This document shows positions 1 through 9,116 of a stretch of DNA of 64,000 bases, in pieces. Source of the DNA: Marinomonas polaris DSM 16579 (GTDB taxonomy: Bacteria; Pseudomonadota; Gammaproteobacteria; Pseudomonadales; Marinomonadaceae); NCBI RefSeq assembly GCF_900129155.1, contig NZ_FQVF01000021.1:41026-105025 (forward strand). Reading direction: 5' to 3'. The position numbers and the translations under genes are program-made. Position 1 is the first letter of the stretch. Every line of letters begins with the position of its first letter. Under the pieces are notes generated by a model. It saw only the letters and a program-made list of their open reading frames with translations. It was not told the origin of the DNA and did no database searches.

Positions 1-590
<590 letters not shown>

Positions 591-626
591 TTGTAATGAT
601 CATTTTTTGATCTTTGGAGATGAATA

Positions 627-1118
627 ATGGCAACTACTAGCATAGCGTTAAAAAATGCAAATCAGTCAGAAGATCCGATGTTGCAATGGGTGACATTTCG
701 CTTAGAGAATGAAATCTACGGTGTAAATGTTATGCAGGTAAAAGAAGTTCTGCGCTATTCTGAGATAGCCCCAGTTCCTGGAGCTCCTAGTTATGTTTTG
801 GGTATTATTCACTTGCGTGGAACGGTTGTAACCGTTATTGATACTTGTCAGCGATTTGGCTTGCCATCAGGCGAGCTTACAGATTCTACGCGTATCATGA
901 TTCTTGAAGTGGAAGGTCATGTTATTGGTATTCTGGTAGATGCAGTATCTGAAGTGGTTTACCTCCGTCAGTCTGAGATTGAGCCATCGCCAAATGTTGG
1001 TAATGATGAGTCATCTAAGTTTATCCAAGGTGTTTGTCATAAAAATGATATTTTATTAATTCTTGTCGATCTAGATAAACTGTTATCAGAAGATGAATGG
1101 TCTGAAGTAAGTAATTAA
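627..1118 (+). CDS. cheW: Chemotaxis coupling protein CheW
   Basis: A 163-residue single-domain CheW protein, of the usual length. It couples methyl-accepting chemoreceptors to the CheA kinase at the cell pole. The sequence has the typical opening (QWVTFRLENEIYGVNVMQVKEVLRY), the PGAPSYVLGIIHLRG core with the conserved receptor-contact region, and the VDAVSEVV strand near the end. A good ribosome-binding site (GGAG) lies about 10 bases before the ATG. It follows the ParP-like gene by 36 bases and precedes the DUF2802 gene by 14, consistent with the distal end of a flagellar/chemotaxis operon as in Pseudomonas. Confidence 0.95.
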   Translation: MATTSIALKNANQSEDPMLQWVTFRLENEIYGVNVMQVKEVLRYSEIAPVPGAPSYVLGIIHLRGTVVTVIDTCQRFGLPSGELTDSTRIMILEVEGHVIGILVDAVSEVVYLRQSEIEPSPNVGNDESSKFIQGVCHKNDILLILVDLDKLLSEDEWSEVSN

Positions 1119-1132
1119 GGTAGTTGTACTAA

Positions 1133-1537
1133 ATGGAATCTCAATGGTTATTTAACCTTCTCTTGATACTTCAATTTGTGATCTTGATTGCGGTTGTCGT
1201 TTGGGCTTTTCGATTATCGAAACGGCTAGAGCGCATGAAGCAGCATCACGCAGAAGCAGAATTGAATCAAAAAAAGCAAGTGCAAGTACTTGCCTCAGGA
1301 TCAATAGGGATGGGGCGACGCTTGGTAGCTATTGAGAAAAAATTGAATCTCGCTGTAGAAAAGCAATCTGAAATTTTATCGAAAGAGGGTGGAGTCTCAT
1401 ACAATCGCGCTATGGAGCTTTTGGAAATGGGCGCAACTATTGATGATTTGGTTTCTAAATGCGGTCTTATACGAGCTGAAGCAGAATTGATCAGCTTATT
1501 AAAGCAAGAGTCACGTAGGAACTCTGATTACCACTGA
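1133..1537 (+). CDS. DUF2802 membrane-anchored coiled-coil protein
   Basis: A 134-residue protein with one N-terminal membrane segment (about residues 7-25), then a charged, probably coiled-coil region (about 29-85), and a small helical C-terminal part containing YNRAMELLEMGATIDDLVSKCGL. This layout and the position right after cheW match the DUF2802 family found at the end of polar flagellar chemotaxis operons in Pseudomonas and relatives. The function is unknown. The C-terminal part resembles a short helix-turn-helix-like repeat, but I would not claim DNA binding. Its 3' end overlaps by 10 bases the convergent FlhB-like gene. Confidence 0.8.
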   Translation: MESQWLFNLLLILQFVILIAVVVWAFRLSKRLERMKQHHAEAELNQKKQVQVLASGSIGMGRRLVAIEKKLNLAVEKQSEILSKEGGVSYNRAMELLEMGATIDDLVSKCGLIRAEAELISLLKQESRRNSDYH

Positions 1538-1776
1538 TGATCTTTGATTTTATGTGCAAAAGCGATCACCTCTGCGACTGCTAGATACAATGATTCCGGT
1601 ATTTCTTCTCCTAATTCCAAAGTGCTGAGCATTTCTACAAGCTCAGGGCTTTGGTGAAGTAGAACGCCATTCTCCTTCGCAACTGCCAAGATTTTTTCAG
1701 CAAGTAAACCATTTCCTTTTGCGACGACTGTTGGTGCTGCGCTAAAGTCATATTTTAAAGCGACTGCTTTTTGCAT
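1528..1776 (-). CDS. Small FlhB C-terminal-like protein (FhlB type)
   Basis: An 82-residue protein resembling only the cytoplasmic C-terminal domain of the flagellar export switch FlhB. The motifs are AVALKYDFSAAPTVVAKG, then GVLLHQSPELVEMLSTLELGEEIPESLYLAVAEVIAF. The membrane part and the NPTH autocleavage motif of full-length FlhB are absent; the chain begins just after where cleavage would occur. Such stand-alone homologues (FhlB or FlhX) occur beside fliK-like genes in many gammaproteobacteria and may partly substitute for the FlhB C-terminal fragment. Its ATG immediately abuts or overlaps the stop of the upstream FliK-like gene, so the two are co-transcribed and probably translationally coupled. 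Confidence 0.85.
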   Translation of the reverse strand: MQKAVALKYDFSAAPTVVAKGNGLLAEKILAVAKENGVLLHQSPELVEMLSTLELGEEIPESLYLAVAEVIAFAHKIKDHQW

Positions 1777-3434
1777 TATGTTCTCACATCTATTAACGAT
1801 TGAGTCTTAACAATATTAGTTTTTTCTTTATCGAGTTTAGCTTGAAAAGCGTCTAATCTTTCGATCTCAATGTCTTTGTCTTTTAATTGTTGTTTCAATG
1901 TAGACAGATTCTTTTGTAATTTTTGTACCGTTTCTGGGTCTTCTGCGGCAAAGAGTATTCCAACTTTATTTGCTTGGATACTGGTTCTCGCATCGAATCT
2001 TCCTGTTTCTTCAAAATCAAACTTTAGTTTTACCAGCCAGCGCCTATCTTGTTTCTCTTGCTCTTCTGAACTTGCGTCTTTATCTATCTCTATTTGTACA
2101 AAACTTGGTGATTGACCATGTTTAATTGGTAGTTCTATATGCAAGGGATAGGTTGGAGTGTTGAACTGATTAGGTTCTGAAAAATGCCGTAACTGGCTGG
2201 TGGTAATGCGTTCGATTGCATTTGCAATTTGTTCTGTTGGAATACTGCCAAGACGCATAGGACCAATGCTTTCCTGGGCGTCTTTTAACTTTGTCAGATT
2301 GAGTTTTAGGTCGGCGGGTATTTGCGTTTTACTGTCATTAGCCAGTAATGATTCAGAGAATAGCCCGCTTGTTTGAATGGCCTGTTTCATAGCTTCTGGC
2401 GAGGTTGTTAGGGCTCCCAACGTTGGCATATTTTGCATCAGCTGTTTAAGCGCTTGTTGCGTTTGCGGTAGCAAGTTCGCATTCGACGTCTCGTTTAGGC
2501 TGTGTAATTGTTTGACGAGCTGAGACATATCCCCAAGAGACAACTGCTTCGGTAGGCTTTGTTTAAGTGCTTCTGTTTGAACAGTAGGCGCTGTCGCACT
2601 AGTTTTTGCTGGCAACACCTGCATATTGTTATTGGCGTCGACCATGACTCGTACGACATCGCCTTTTTTCAATGGCGTTTGACTAAGAATAGGAAACTCT
2701 GCTTTACCATCAGAAACCCTTGCTAGTTGTGGGTTTGATTGGGTGACTGTTGCTGTGGTCGTTTGAATGCTCGTAGCTAGTTGCGGCGTATTTACTGTCA
2801 ACGGTTGATTGGTTGTCTTGGCCTGAATGTTTGTCGCCGCGAGTTGAGGAGGTGCTGTTTGAGGACTCGTTGTCTGAGCACTAGAGGTTTGAGTACTGGA
2901 AGTCTGAACGCTAGAGGTCTGGGGCGTTACGGTTGTTGGTTGAGAATTTGCTGTTGTAGAAAGTGGAGCATTACCAGTATTGTTTGTCGCAGGTGTTACT
3001 GAAGTAACCGTTAAGTTTACGACACGAGATGCCAGCATAAGATTATCAGTTTGCCTAACTTGAGGTGCATTTTGATTGACGCCCGTTTTGCTGGTTTGAT
3101 TCTCTACAGGAAGAGTCAGGGAGGCTTGCAGAGAATTGGTTTTATTTAATTTGGCATTTTGGATATCACTAATGTCGATGGGCGCGCCAGTATTAACAAG
3201 AATAAATGGCTGTTGTGCACTGGTTGCATGCAACAGTTGGGCTGGTTTGCCTTGAAAATTAAGAGACTCGCTGCCCTGAAATTTAATCAGGCTGAGATTT
3301 TCGATTAGTTTTATTTCACTGCTTAATTTCGCAATTGTTCCTGTGTTGCTTAATATATTATTGCTACTGCTGTTAGTCGCATTGCTCTGCTTGCCTGATG
3401 ATGCATTAAGCATAGATTGGATGTCAGAGATCAT
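1776..3434 (-). CDS. fliK: FliK-like flagellar hook-length control protein
   Basis: A 552-residue, Gln/Thr/Ser/Asn-rich protein with low-complexity sequence over roughly residues 1-270, including a short repeated TSSxQ segment near 170-190. A folded C-terminal domain (about 400-510) includes LHIELPIKHGQSPSFVQIEI and the RRWLVKLKFDFEETGRFDAR strand. This is the pattern of FliK: a long disordered ruler plus a C-terminal domain that interacts with the FlhB C-terminus to switch export specificity. The partner-like gene directly downstream supports this. Sequence identity in such proteins is low, so it could also be a second FliK paralogue and not the principal hook-length regulator. The 160 bases upstream are shared with the divergent ccm operon. 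Confidence 0.8.
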   Translation of the reverse strand: MISDIQSMLNASSGKQSNATNSSSNNILSNTGTIAKLSSEIKLIENLSLIKFQGSESLNFQGKPAQLLHATSAQQPFILVNTGAPIDISDIQNAKLNKTNSLQASLTLPVENQTSKTGVNQNAPQVRQTDNLMLASRVVNLTVTSVTPATNNTGNAPLSTTANSQPTTVTPQTSSVQTSSTQTSSAQTTSPQTAPPQLAATNIQAKTTNQPLTVNTPQLATSIQTTTATVTQSNPQLARVSDGKAEFPILSQTPLKKGDVVRVMVDANNNMQVLPAKTSATAPTVQTEALKQSLPKQLSLGDMSQLVKQLHSLNETSNANLLPQTQQALKQLMQNMPTLGALTTSPEAMKQAIQTSGLFSESLLANDSKTQIPADLKLNLTKLKDAQESIGPMRLGSIPTEQIANAIERITTSQLRHFSEPNQFNTPTYPLHIELPIKHGQSPSFVQIEIDKDASSEEQEKQDRRWLVKLKFDFEETGRFDARTSIQANKVGILFAAEDPETVQKLQKNLSTLKQQLKDKDIEIERLDAFQAKLDKEKTNIVKTQSLIDVRT

Positions 3435-3594
3435 GTAGCCTGCCTGTTGATTAGATAGCCGATTGATTTGTGCTTTTAGAAACGCTTCTCATATAATGTT
3501 TGGGCTGTTCGGTATGGTTAAGCCGTACAGTTAAAATAGTGTAGCCAAACAATGTTAACCTTGACCCTTATATCGGCCGAATTGGATAAATCTT

Positions 3595-4209
3595 TTGCAA
3601 TCTTCTGCTTCTTTAACAATATCAGACCTTTGGATCGAGCGTGGGGAAAGAGACCTATGTAAAGGGCTTTCTTTTAGTGTTCAGTCTGGTGACGTCGTGC
3701 GTATTCTAGGAGAAAATGGGGCTGGTAAGAGTTCTTTGTTAAAAGTCATCGCTGGTGTGCTTTCGCCTCTAGAAGGACAAATATTGTATTCGGGCGAGGA
3801 TGTCACCTTAGACAGAAATCCTTTACAGCAAGATGCAATCTATCTTGGTCATTCTATTGGTGTTAAAAGTCTGCTCACTGTTGCTGAAAATCTTCGTTGG
3901 TATTGTCCTGACGTTTCTACAAGCATGTTGTATTCGGTGTTAACTCAGTTAGGCCTTATAGATCAGGTCGATGTGCCGGTGAAAAAATTATCCGCAGGCC
4001 AAGCTCGACGAGTCGCTTTGGCGCGGTTATGGTTAAATAAAAAAACACTTTGGCTGTTGGACGAACCCTTTGCTTCTTTAGATGTCAGAGGAGTTGCCCT
4101 GCTAGAGGAGCGTATTCAACAGCATGTGTTGTTAGGCGGTTTGGTGATATTAACCACCCACCAGGACTTGCTGTCCATTGCTCTTCGTGACGTAGCGTTG
4201 TTATTATGA
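3595..4209 (+). CDS. ccmA: Heme exporter ATP-binding protein CcmA
   Basis: A 204-residue ABC ATPase, the normal length for CcmA. Walker A is GENGAGKSS (residues 39-47), the signature is LSAGQ (132-136) and Walker B is LWLLDEP (152-158), with a switch His in TTHQ. CcmA with CcmB drives release of holo-CcmE from the CcmC complex during System I cytochrome c maturation. The start chosen is TTG; a weak GGAT lies about 10 bases upstream. No in-frame ATG gives a complete N-terminal strand, so the start is uncertain by a few codons. It is the first gene of the ccm operon and overlaps ccmB by 4 bases. Confidence 0.95.
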   Translation: MQSSASLTISDLWIERGERDLCKGLSFSVQSGDVVRILGENGAGKSSLLKVIAGVLSPLEGQILYSGEDVTLDRNPLQQDAIYLGHSIGVKSLLTVAENLRWYCPDVSTSMLYSVLTQLGLIDQVDVPVKKLSAGQARRVALARLWLNKKTLWLLDEPFASLDVRGVALLEERIQQHVLLGGLVILTTHQDLLSIALRDVALLL

Positions 4210-4868
4210 CGTATTCTTCTTTTTTAGTGTCTGAATTTTTGGTGTTGTGGCGTCGTAAACAAGACGTTTTTAATGCGCTGTTGTTTTTCATTATTGTGGT
4301 TGCTTTGTTTCCGATAGGAATTAATTCTTCGCCTGATTTTCTGGCGCCAGCGGCGGCAGGTATCGTCTGGTGTGCTGCGGTATTGGCTATTTTGATGGCT
4401 GTAGAAAGTATGTTCAAAGAAGATTATCGAGATGGTTCTTTGGAGCAGCTGGTTGTTAGTGGGTTGTCACTGCCTTTATTAATCTTGCTAAAAGTCGTCG
4501 CGCAATGGCTGGCTGTTGTATTGCCTTTGCTTGTTATGATGCCTTTATTAAGTGAAATGTTATATCTGCCAAGATCAGGTTTTAGGGTATTGATCATGAC
4601 ATTACTCATAGGCACACCTAGCTTGTTTTTTATTGGTGTGATTGGTGCAGCTTTAACGGTATCGATAAAACAAGGTGCCATGCTGGTGATGTTACTGATA
4701 TTGCCGTTTTATTTGCCAGTGATTATTTTTTCGACGTTAGCGATTAAAGCGGCACAAGCAGGTTTGCCTTATTCAGGGTTATTGGCAATGTTGTTAGCTA
4801 TGTCTTTAATGTCTTTAGTTATATCACCTTTCATGACGGCGATTGCAGTCAAAGCGAGTGTAAACTGA
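4206..4868 (+). CDS. ccmB: Heme exporter membrane protein CcmB
   Basis: A 220-residue protein with six predicted membrane segments, of normal CcmB length. The family hallmark FKEDYRDGSLEQLVVSGL (about residues 70-87) is present, as are the N-terminal ELLLLWRRK-like start (here EFLVLWRRKQDVFNALLFF) and the QGAMLVMLLILPFYLPVIIF helix. It is the membrane partner of CcmA in the heme maturation ABC complex. Its ATG overlaps the ccmA stop (ATGA) and its own stop abuts the ccmC start, indicating translational coupling. Confidence 0.96.
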   Translation: MTYSSFLVSEFLVLWRRKQDVFNALLFFIIVVALFPIGINSSPDFLAPAAAGIVWCAAVLAILMAVESMFKEDYRDGSLEQLVVSGLSLPLLILLKVVAQWLAVVLPLLVMMPLLSEMLYLPRSGFRVLIMTLLIGTPSLFFIGVIGAALTVSIKQGAMLVMLLILPFYLPVIIFSTLAIKAAQAGLPYSGLLAMLLAMSLMSLVISPFMTAIAVKASVN

Positions 4869-5614
4869 TGAGTTGGGCATGGTTTCATAAATTAGGTTCA
4901 CCTAAGTGGTTTTTTTCTTGGTCTAAATCTTGGCCGTTGCCTGTGTTTTGTTTTGGCTGCTTTTGCCTTGTTATCGGTCTAGCGTGGGGGCTTGCTTTTG
5001 CCCCCGCAGATTACCAACAAGGTAACAGTTTTCGAATTATTTATATTCATGTGCCCGTCGCTATGTTGGCGCAATCTTGTTACTTAGCATTGGGCGTATC
5101 AGGTTTTGTGTTTCTTGTCTGGCAGATGAAAATGGCGCCTATTTTTATTAAGGCAATGGCGCCAATTGGCGCGATTATGGCGTTGATCGCTTTGGTTTCG
5201 GGTGCCATTTGGGGCAAACCCACCTGGGGAACTTGGTGGGTTTGGGATGCAAGACTTACTTCTGTTCTAGTGTTGTTTTTTCTCTATATGGGCATTATCG
5301 CGTTGCAAAACTCTTTAGAGGATCAGGTTCTCGCGAATAAAGCCGCTGCTGTTATTAGTGTCGTAGGGCTGATTAACTTACCCATTATTAAGTATTCGGT
5401 GGTGCTGCTGGAAACCTTACACCAAGGGCCGACGTTTACGCTCACTAAAAAGCCTGAAATGCCTGCAGAAATGTGGTTGCCCTTACTCTTTTCAGTGATT
5501 GGTTTGTACTGTTTCGTGGCTGGTGTGGTTCTTTGGCGCATGCAGTCTGAGATATTAATTCGCGAACATAGATCGAGCTGGGTGAAACAAGAGGTAATGG
5601 AACATGGCCTTTAA
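4868..5614 (+). CDS. ccmC: Heme handling protein CcmC
   Basis: A 248-residue inner-membrane protein with six membrane segments. It carries the periplasmic WWD motif (WGTWWVWDARLTS, about residues 120-132) and the two axial-ligand histidines in IYIHVP (His61) and ETLHQGP (His185). CcmC loads heme onto CcmE, working with CcmD and CcmAB. It overlaps the end of ccmB by one base and the start of ccmD by 11. Nothing unusual is seen in length or motifs. Confidence 0.97.
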   Translation: MSWAWFHKLGSPKWFFSWSKSWPLPVFCFGCFCLVIGLAWGLAFAPADYQQGNSFRIIYIHVPVAMLAQSCYLALGVSGFVFLVWQMKMAPIFIKAMAPIGAIMALIALVSGAIWGKPTWGTWWVWDARLTSVLVLFFLYMGIIALQNSLEDQVLANKAAAVISVVGLINLPIIKYSVVLLETLHQGPTFTLTKKPEMPAEMWLPLLFSVIGLYCFVAGVVLWRMQSEILIREHRSSWVKQEVMEHGL

Positions 5615-5780
5615 TAGTTTGTCAGAGTTTTTGATGATGGGAACTCACGGCGTTTATGTTTGGTCAGCTTATGGTTTTAGTACTTTGACTTTAGTTTGGT
5701 TGGTTTGGAATACGCTAGCAACACGCCGCAAAACCCGAGACACGTTACGTAAACGCTTTTTGAGGAATCAAACCCGCTAA
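5604..5780 (+). CDS. ccmD: Heme exporter small subunit CcmD
   Basis: A 58-residue protein, too short to appear in most ORF lists, read from ATG 5604 to the stop at 5778-5780. It contains the family core [16 protein letters not shown], then one membrane helix (about residues 20-40) and a basic tail ([13 protein letters not shown]), the normal CcmD layout. CcmD stabilises the CcmABC-CcmE complex and is needed for release of holo-CcmE. The start overlaps ccmC by 11 bases, and the stop shares a base with the ATG of ccmE. Confidence 0.93.
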   Translation: MAFNSLSEFLMMGTHGVYVWSAYGFSTLTLVWLVWNTLATRRKTRDTLRKRFLRNQTR

Positions 5781-6247
5781 TGCATTCAGTAAGAAAAAAA
5801 CGTCTGTTAGTCATAACCGCCATTGTGTTGATATTGAGCGTAGCGGTTGGCTTGGTAATGTATGCCTTGCAGCAGAATATTAATTTATTCTTTTCTCCTT
5901 CCCAAATTGCTATGGGTGAAGCGCCACGAAATGCCAACATTCGCGCGGGCGGAATGGTGGTGAAAGGCAGCGTAAAACGTAATTCTGATACCTTGGCGGT
6001 GGCTTTTGATGTGACTGATTTTCAGCACAAAGTCACCATTGAGTATCGTGGGATTTTACCTGATCTATTTCGAGAAGGTCAGGGCATTGTGGCTCAGGGT
6101 AAGCTAAATAATGACGGCGTGTTTGAAGCGACCGAAGTCTTGGCTAAACACGATGAAAAATACATGCCGCCAGAAATCACTGAGGCATTGAAAAATGCCC
6201 AAAGTTCGACAGGCGAGAGCGCAGAGTCCGCGCAATCTACTTATTAA
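5780..6247 (+). CDS. ccmE: Heme chaperone CcmE
   Basis: A 155-residue periplasmic heme chaperone tethered by an N-terminal membrane segment (about residues 9-30). The covalent heme-binding site [12 protein letters not shown] is intact, with His124 and Tyr128 matching the His and Tyr of the family. The N-terminal [12 protein letters not shown] stretch is also typical. It ferries heme from CcmC to CcmF. The ATG overlaps the ccmD stop by one base. The tail after about residue 137 is short, polar and probably disordered. Confidence 0.97.
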   Translation: MHSVRKKRLLVITAIVLILSVAVGLVMYALQQNINLFFSPSQIAMGEAPRNANIRAGGMVVKGSVKRNSDTLAVAFDVTDFQHKVTIEYRGILPDLFREGQGIVAQGKLNNDGVFEATEVLAKHDEKYMPPEITEALKNAQSSTGESAESAQSTY

Positions 6248-6259
6248 TTTAGGCTGTTT

Positions 6260-8197
6260 ATGTTTCCTGAAATTGGTCAATTCTCGCTAATATTGTCGTT
6301 GTTTTTTGCCTTGTCGCTGGCCTCGGTGCCTTTGATTGGTTATTGGAAAGGCAATCGACTCTTGTTTGAAACGGCTCGACCTTTGACTTTTATTATGTCG
6401 GCCTTGGTGTTGGTAAGTTTTGTCACTTTGAGCTTGTCGTTTTTAACGGATGACTTTTCTGTGTTGTATGTCAGCCAGAACTCCAATAGCCAGTTGCCTG
6501 TTTGGTACAAATTTAGTGCTTTGTGGGGCGGGCATGAAGGCTCATTATTATTGTGGGTACTTATCTTGTCTGGCTGGTGTTCCGCCGTTGCGTTAAAGAT
6601 AAGAACCTTCCCTGAAGATATCGGGCCCGTGGTTTTATCTGTGTTAGGTATGGTCTGTGTTGGTTTTTTATCCTTCTTACTTTTTACCTCTTCTCCTTTT
6701 GCTCGTTTATTACCGGATGTGCCTGCGGATGGCGGTGACCTGAATCCACTTTTACAGGATTTTGGTTTGATTGTTCACCCTCCTGTTTTGTATATGGGCT
6801 ATGTTGGCTTCTCCGTAGCATTTGCCTTTGCTGTTGCCGCTTTGATTACAGGCAACTTAAATTCTTCTTGGGCGCGTTGGGCAAGACCTTGGACAGCAGC
6901 GTCGTGGGCGTTTCTGACTTTAGGCATCACACTGGGAAGTTGGTGGGCGTATTACGAACTAGGGTGGGGCGGCTGGTGGTTTTGGGACCCAGTAGAAAAC
7001 GCGTCTTTTATGCCCTGGTTAGCGGGAACGGCTTTGTTGCATTCTCTTGCTGTCACCGAGAAGCGTGGTGTGTTTAAAAGCTGGACGGTCTTATTAGCGA
7101 TTTTTACATTTAGTCTTTCCTTACTAGGAGCATTTTTGGTTCGCTCTGGCGTACTAACGTCGGTGCATTCTTTTGCCGCTGATCCTACTCGCGGCATTTT
7201 TATTCTTGCTTTGCTTTTGGTGCTCGTTGGTGGCAGCTTGTTGTTGTATGCCATTCGAGCGGCTGAGGTGCGTTCTACTGTGTCTTTTGGTGTAACAGGA
7301 CGAGAAGCTTGGTTGCTGCTCAATAACATCTTATTAACGGTTCTGACGTTAACGGTATTATTAGGTACCTTGTACCCTTTAATATTTGATGCGTTAGGGC
7401 TGGGTAAAATCTCTGTTGGCGCACCATATTTCAATAGCGTCTTCACGCCAATTGCTCTCTTGCTGATGGTGTTTATGGCGATTGGCCCTTTGTCCAAATG
7501 GCACCATACGAAATTTAGAGTGTTTTTTAAGGTTTGCTCTATTTCAGCGTTTATCGCTACCTTCTCGGCGGGCTTGGTTGTTTATTGTTATGGGTTTGGT
7601 TTTATCGCTTGGCTGAGTTTGGCGGTGGCATTTTGGGTGGTGTTCTTATCCTTCTCTGATTGGTTTGGAAAAGTCTCTGCTGGTACAAAAGGGATTATTC
7701 CTCGCGCTCGTCAATTACCAAGAAATTACTACGGTATGTTATTGGCGCACCTTGGTATGGTCGTTACCTTGGTGGGGATTGTATTGGTTAGCGTCAATAG
7801 CCATGAATCTATGTTGCGATTATCTCCCGGGGATCGAGCAACTATCGCAGGCTATGAATTTCAGTTTGATCAAATGGAACAAGTGAAAGGACCAAATTAC
7901 GTGGCAAGCAAAGGGCAATTTACCGTCTATAAAGCGGGTAATGCTGTTGCTGTTCTACATCCAGAAAAGCGTTTTTTTTCAACTCGTCAGCAAGTTATGA
8001 CGGAAGCTGCATTAGATGCTGGTTTTACTCGCGACTTGTATGTTTCCTTGGGGGAACGACTTGATGACTCCGCATGGAGTGTGCGAATTTATGTTAAGTC
8101 TTTTGTGCGTTGGATTTGGCTTGGTGGTTTGATGATGATGACAGGTGGTTTATTAGCCGCGTTAGATAAACGCTATCGAAAACGGGCTGGAGTGTAA
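6260..8197 (+). CDS. ccmF: Cytochrome c heme lyase subunit CcmF
   Basis: A 645-residue multi-spanning protein of normal CcmF length. The heme-handling WWD domain GWGGWWFWDPVENASFMPW lies at residues 235-253. Conserved histidines flank it (for example IVHPPVLYMG near 172 and LLHSLAVTEKRG near 261), together with the GGHEGSLLLW segment near 90. CcmF accepts heme from CcmE and, with CcmH/CcmI, attaches it to apocytochromes. It lies 12 bases after ccmE and 2 bases before ccmG. Confidence 0.97.
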   Translation: MFPEIGQFSLILSLFFALSLASVPLIGYWKGNRLLFETARPLTFIMSALVLVSFVTLSLSFLTDDFSVLYVSQNSNSQLPVWYKFSALWGGHEGSLLLWVLILSGWCSAVALKIRTFPEDIGPVVLSVLGMVCVGFLSFLLFTSSPFARLLPDVPADGGDLNPLLQDFGLIVHPPVLYMGYVGFSVAFAFAVAALITGNLNSSWARWARPWTAASWAFLTLGITLGSWWAYYELGWGGWWFWDPVENASFMPWLAGTALLHSLAVTEKRGVFKSWTVLLAIFTFSLSLLGAFLVRSGVLTSVHSFAADPTRGIFILALLLVLVGGSLLLYAIRAAEVRSTVSFGVTGREAWLLLNNILLTVLTLTVLLGTLYPLIFDALGLGKISVGAPYFNSVFTPIALLLMVFMAIGPLSKWHHTKFRVFFKVCSISAFIATFSAGLVVYCYGFGFIAWLSLAVAFWVVFLSFSDWFGKVSAGTKGIIPRARQLPRNYYGMLLAHLGMVVTLVGIVLVSVNSHESMLRLSPGDRATIAGYEFQFDQMEQVKGPNYVASKGQFTVYKAGNAVAVLHPEKRFFSTRQQVMTEAALDAGFTRDLYVSLGERLDDSAWSVRIYVKSFVRWIWLGGLMMMTGGLLAALDKRYRKRAGV

Positions 8198-8199
8198 CC

Positions 8200-8709
8200 A
8201 TGCGGAAGTTGCTGTTTTTTATGCCGTTGGCAGTTTTTTTGGTGCTAGGCGTAGTGTTTTATTTGCAGCTCGGCAAAGATGCTCAGTATATGCCTTCAGC
8301 CTTGGTGGGAAAAAAAGTACCCGAGTTCACCTTGGTGTCATTGCAAGACGATCAGGTTTATACGCACAAAGATTTACCGAATACGTCTTATTTGATTAAT
8401 TTCTGGGGAACTTGGTGTCCTGCATGTCATGTTGAACACCCTTTTTTAATGGAGCTGGCAAATTCTGGTGTGCCTATTGTTGGCATCGATTACAAAGATG
8501 AGAAAGTGCTTGCGGAGCAATGGTTAGAGCAAAAGGGTAATCCTTATCAAGTCATATTGATGGATGAGATCGGCAACTTTGGCGTTGATATGGGCGTCAC
8601 AGGCGCACCTGAAACCTTTGTTGTTGATCGTTCTGGTGTAGTGGTTTATCGACATCAAGGTGTGATTAATGCCGAAAATTGGCCTGAAATAAAAGGCTAT
8701 ATGAAATGA
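8200..8709 (+). CDS. ccmG: Thiol:disulfide interchange protein CcmG (DsbE)
   Basis: A 169-residue membrane-anchored thioredoxin-like protein. It has an N-terminal anchor (about residues 4-24), a WGTWCPAC active site with Cys73 and Cys76, and the cis-proline loop GVTGAPETF. CcmG keeps the apocytochrome CXXCH cysteines (or CcmH) reduced for heme ligation in the periplasm. It starts 2 bases after ccmF and overlaps ccmH by 4 bases. Confidence 0.96.
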   Translation: MRKLLFFMPLAVFLVLGVVFYLQLGKDAQYMPSALVGKKVPEFTLVSLQDDQVYTHKDLPNTSYLINFWGTWCPACHVEHPFLMELANSGVPIVGIDYKDEKVLAEQWLEQKGNPYQVILMDEIGNFGVDMGVTGAPETFVVDRSGVVVYRHQGVINAENWPEIKGYMK

Positions 8710-9116
8710 TGCTTATTAGAGATGTTTTCTTATCTATTGCAGTGCTTCTTTCCTTATCAGTTTTTGCACAGGAGCAAATGACCTTTAGCTCAGAATTGAA
8801 CAAAACACGTTATCAAAGTTTGGTTGAAGAATTACGTTGCCCAAAATGTCAGAATCAAAACTTGGCAGACTCTGGCTCTGGCATTGCTGTTGACCTTCGT
8901 GAGCTTGTCCATCAGATGATAGAGCAAGGTAAAACGGATCAGGAAATTGTTGATTACATGGTGGCGCGATATGGCTCTTTTGTTTTGTATCGTCCACAGC
9001 ATTCAACTGCAACATTTTTACTTTGGTATGGTCCGTTTATTCTGCTTGGAATAGGGCTTCTGGCTTTTGTTGTAGTGGTGATGGCGAACCGTAAACGACG
9101 AGGACGAGATTTATGA
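8706..9116 (+). CDS. ccmH: Cytochrome c maturation protein CcmH (CcmL)
   Basis: A 136-residue protein with a signal peptide/anchor (about residues 6-21), the redox motif LRCPKCQNQNLADS with Cys45 and Cys48, and a C-terminal membrane helix (about 102-125). It is the short one-domain CcmH type; the TPR domain fused in E. coli CcmH is the separate ccmI gene here, as in Pseudomonas. It reduces apocytochrome c before heme attachment. It overlaps ccmG and ccmI by 4 bases each. Confidence 0.96.
   Translation: MMLIRDVFLSIAVLLSLSVFAQEQMTFSSELNKTRYQSLVEELRCPKCQNQNLADSGSGIAVDLRELVHQMIEQGKTDQEIVDYMVARYGSFVLYRPQHSTATFLLWYGPFILLGIGLLAFVVVVMANRKRRGRDL

Noticed and set aside
6952-7497. A 181-codon open frame antisense to ccmF
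   Set aside because: It lies opposite a strongly conserved membrane gene and has a composition expected of an antisense shadow.
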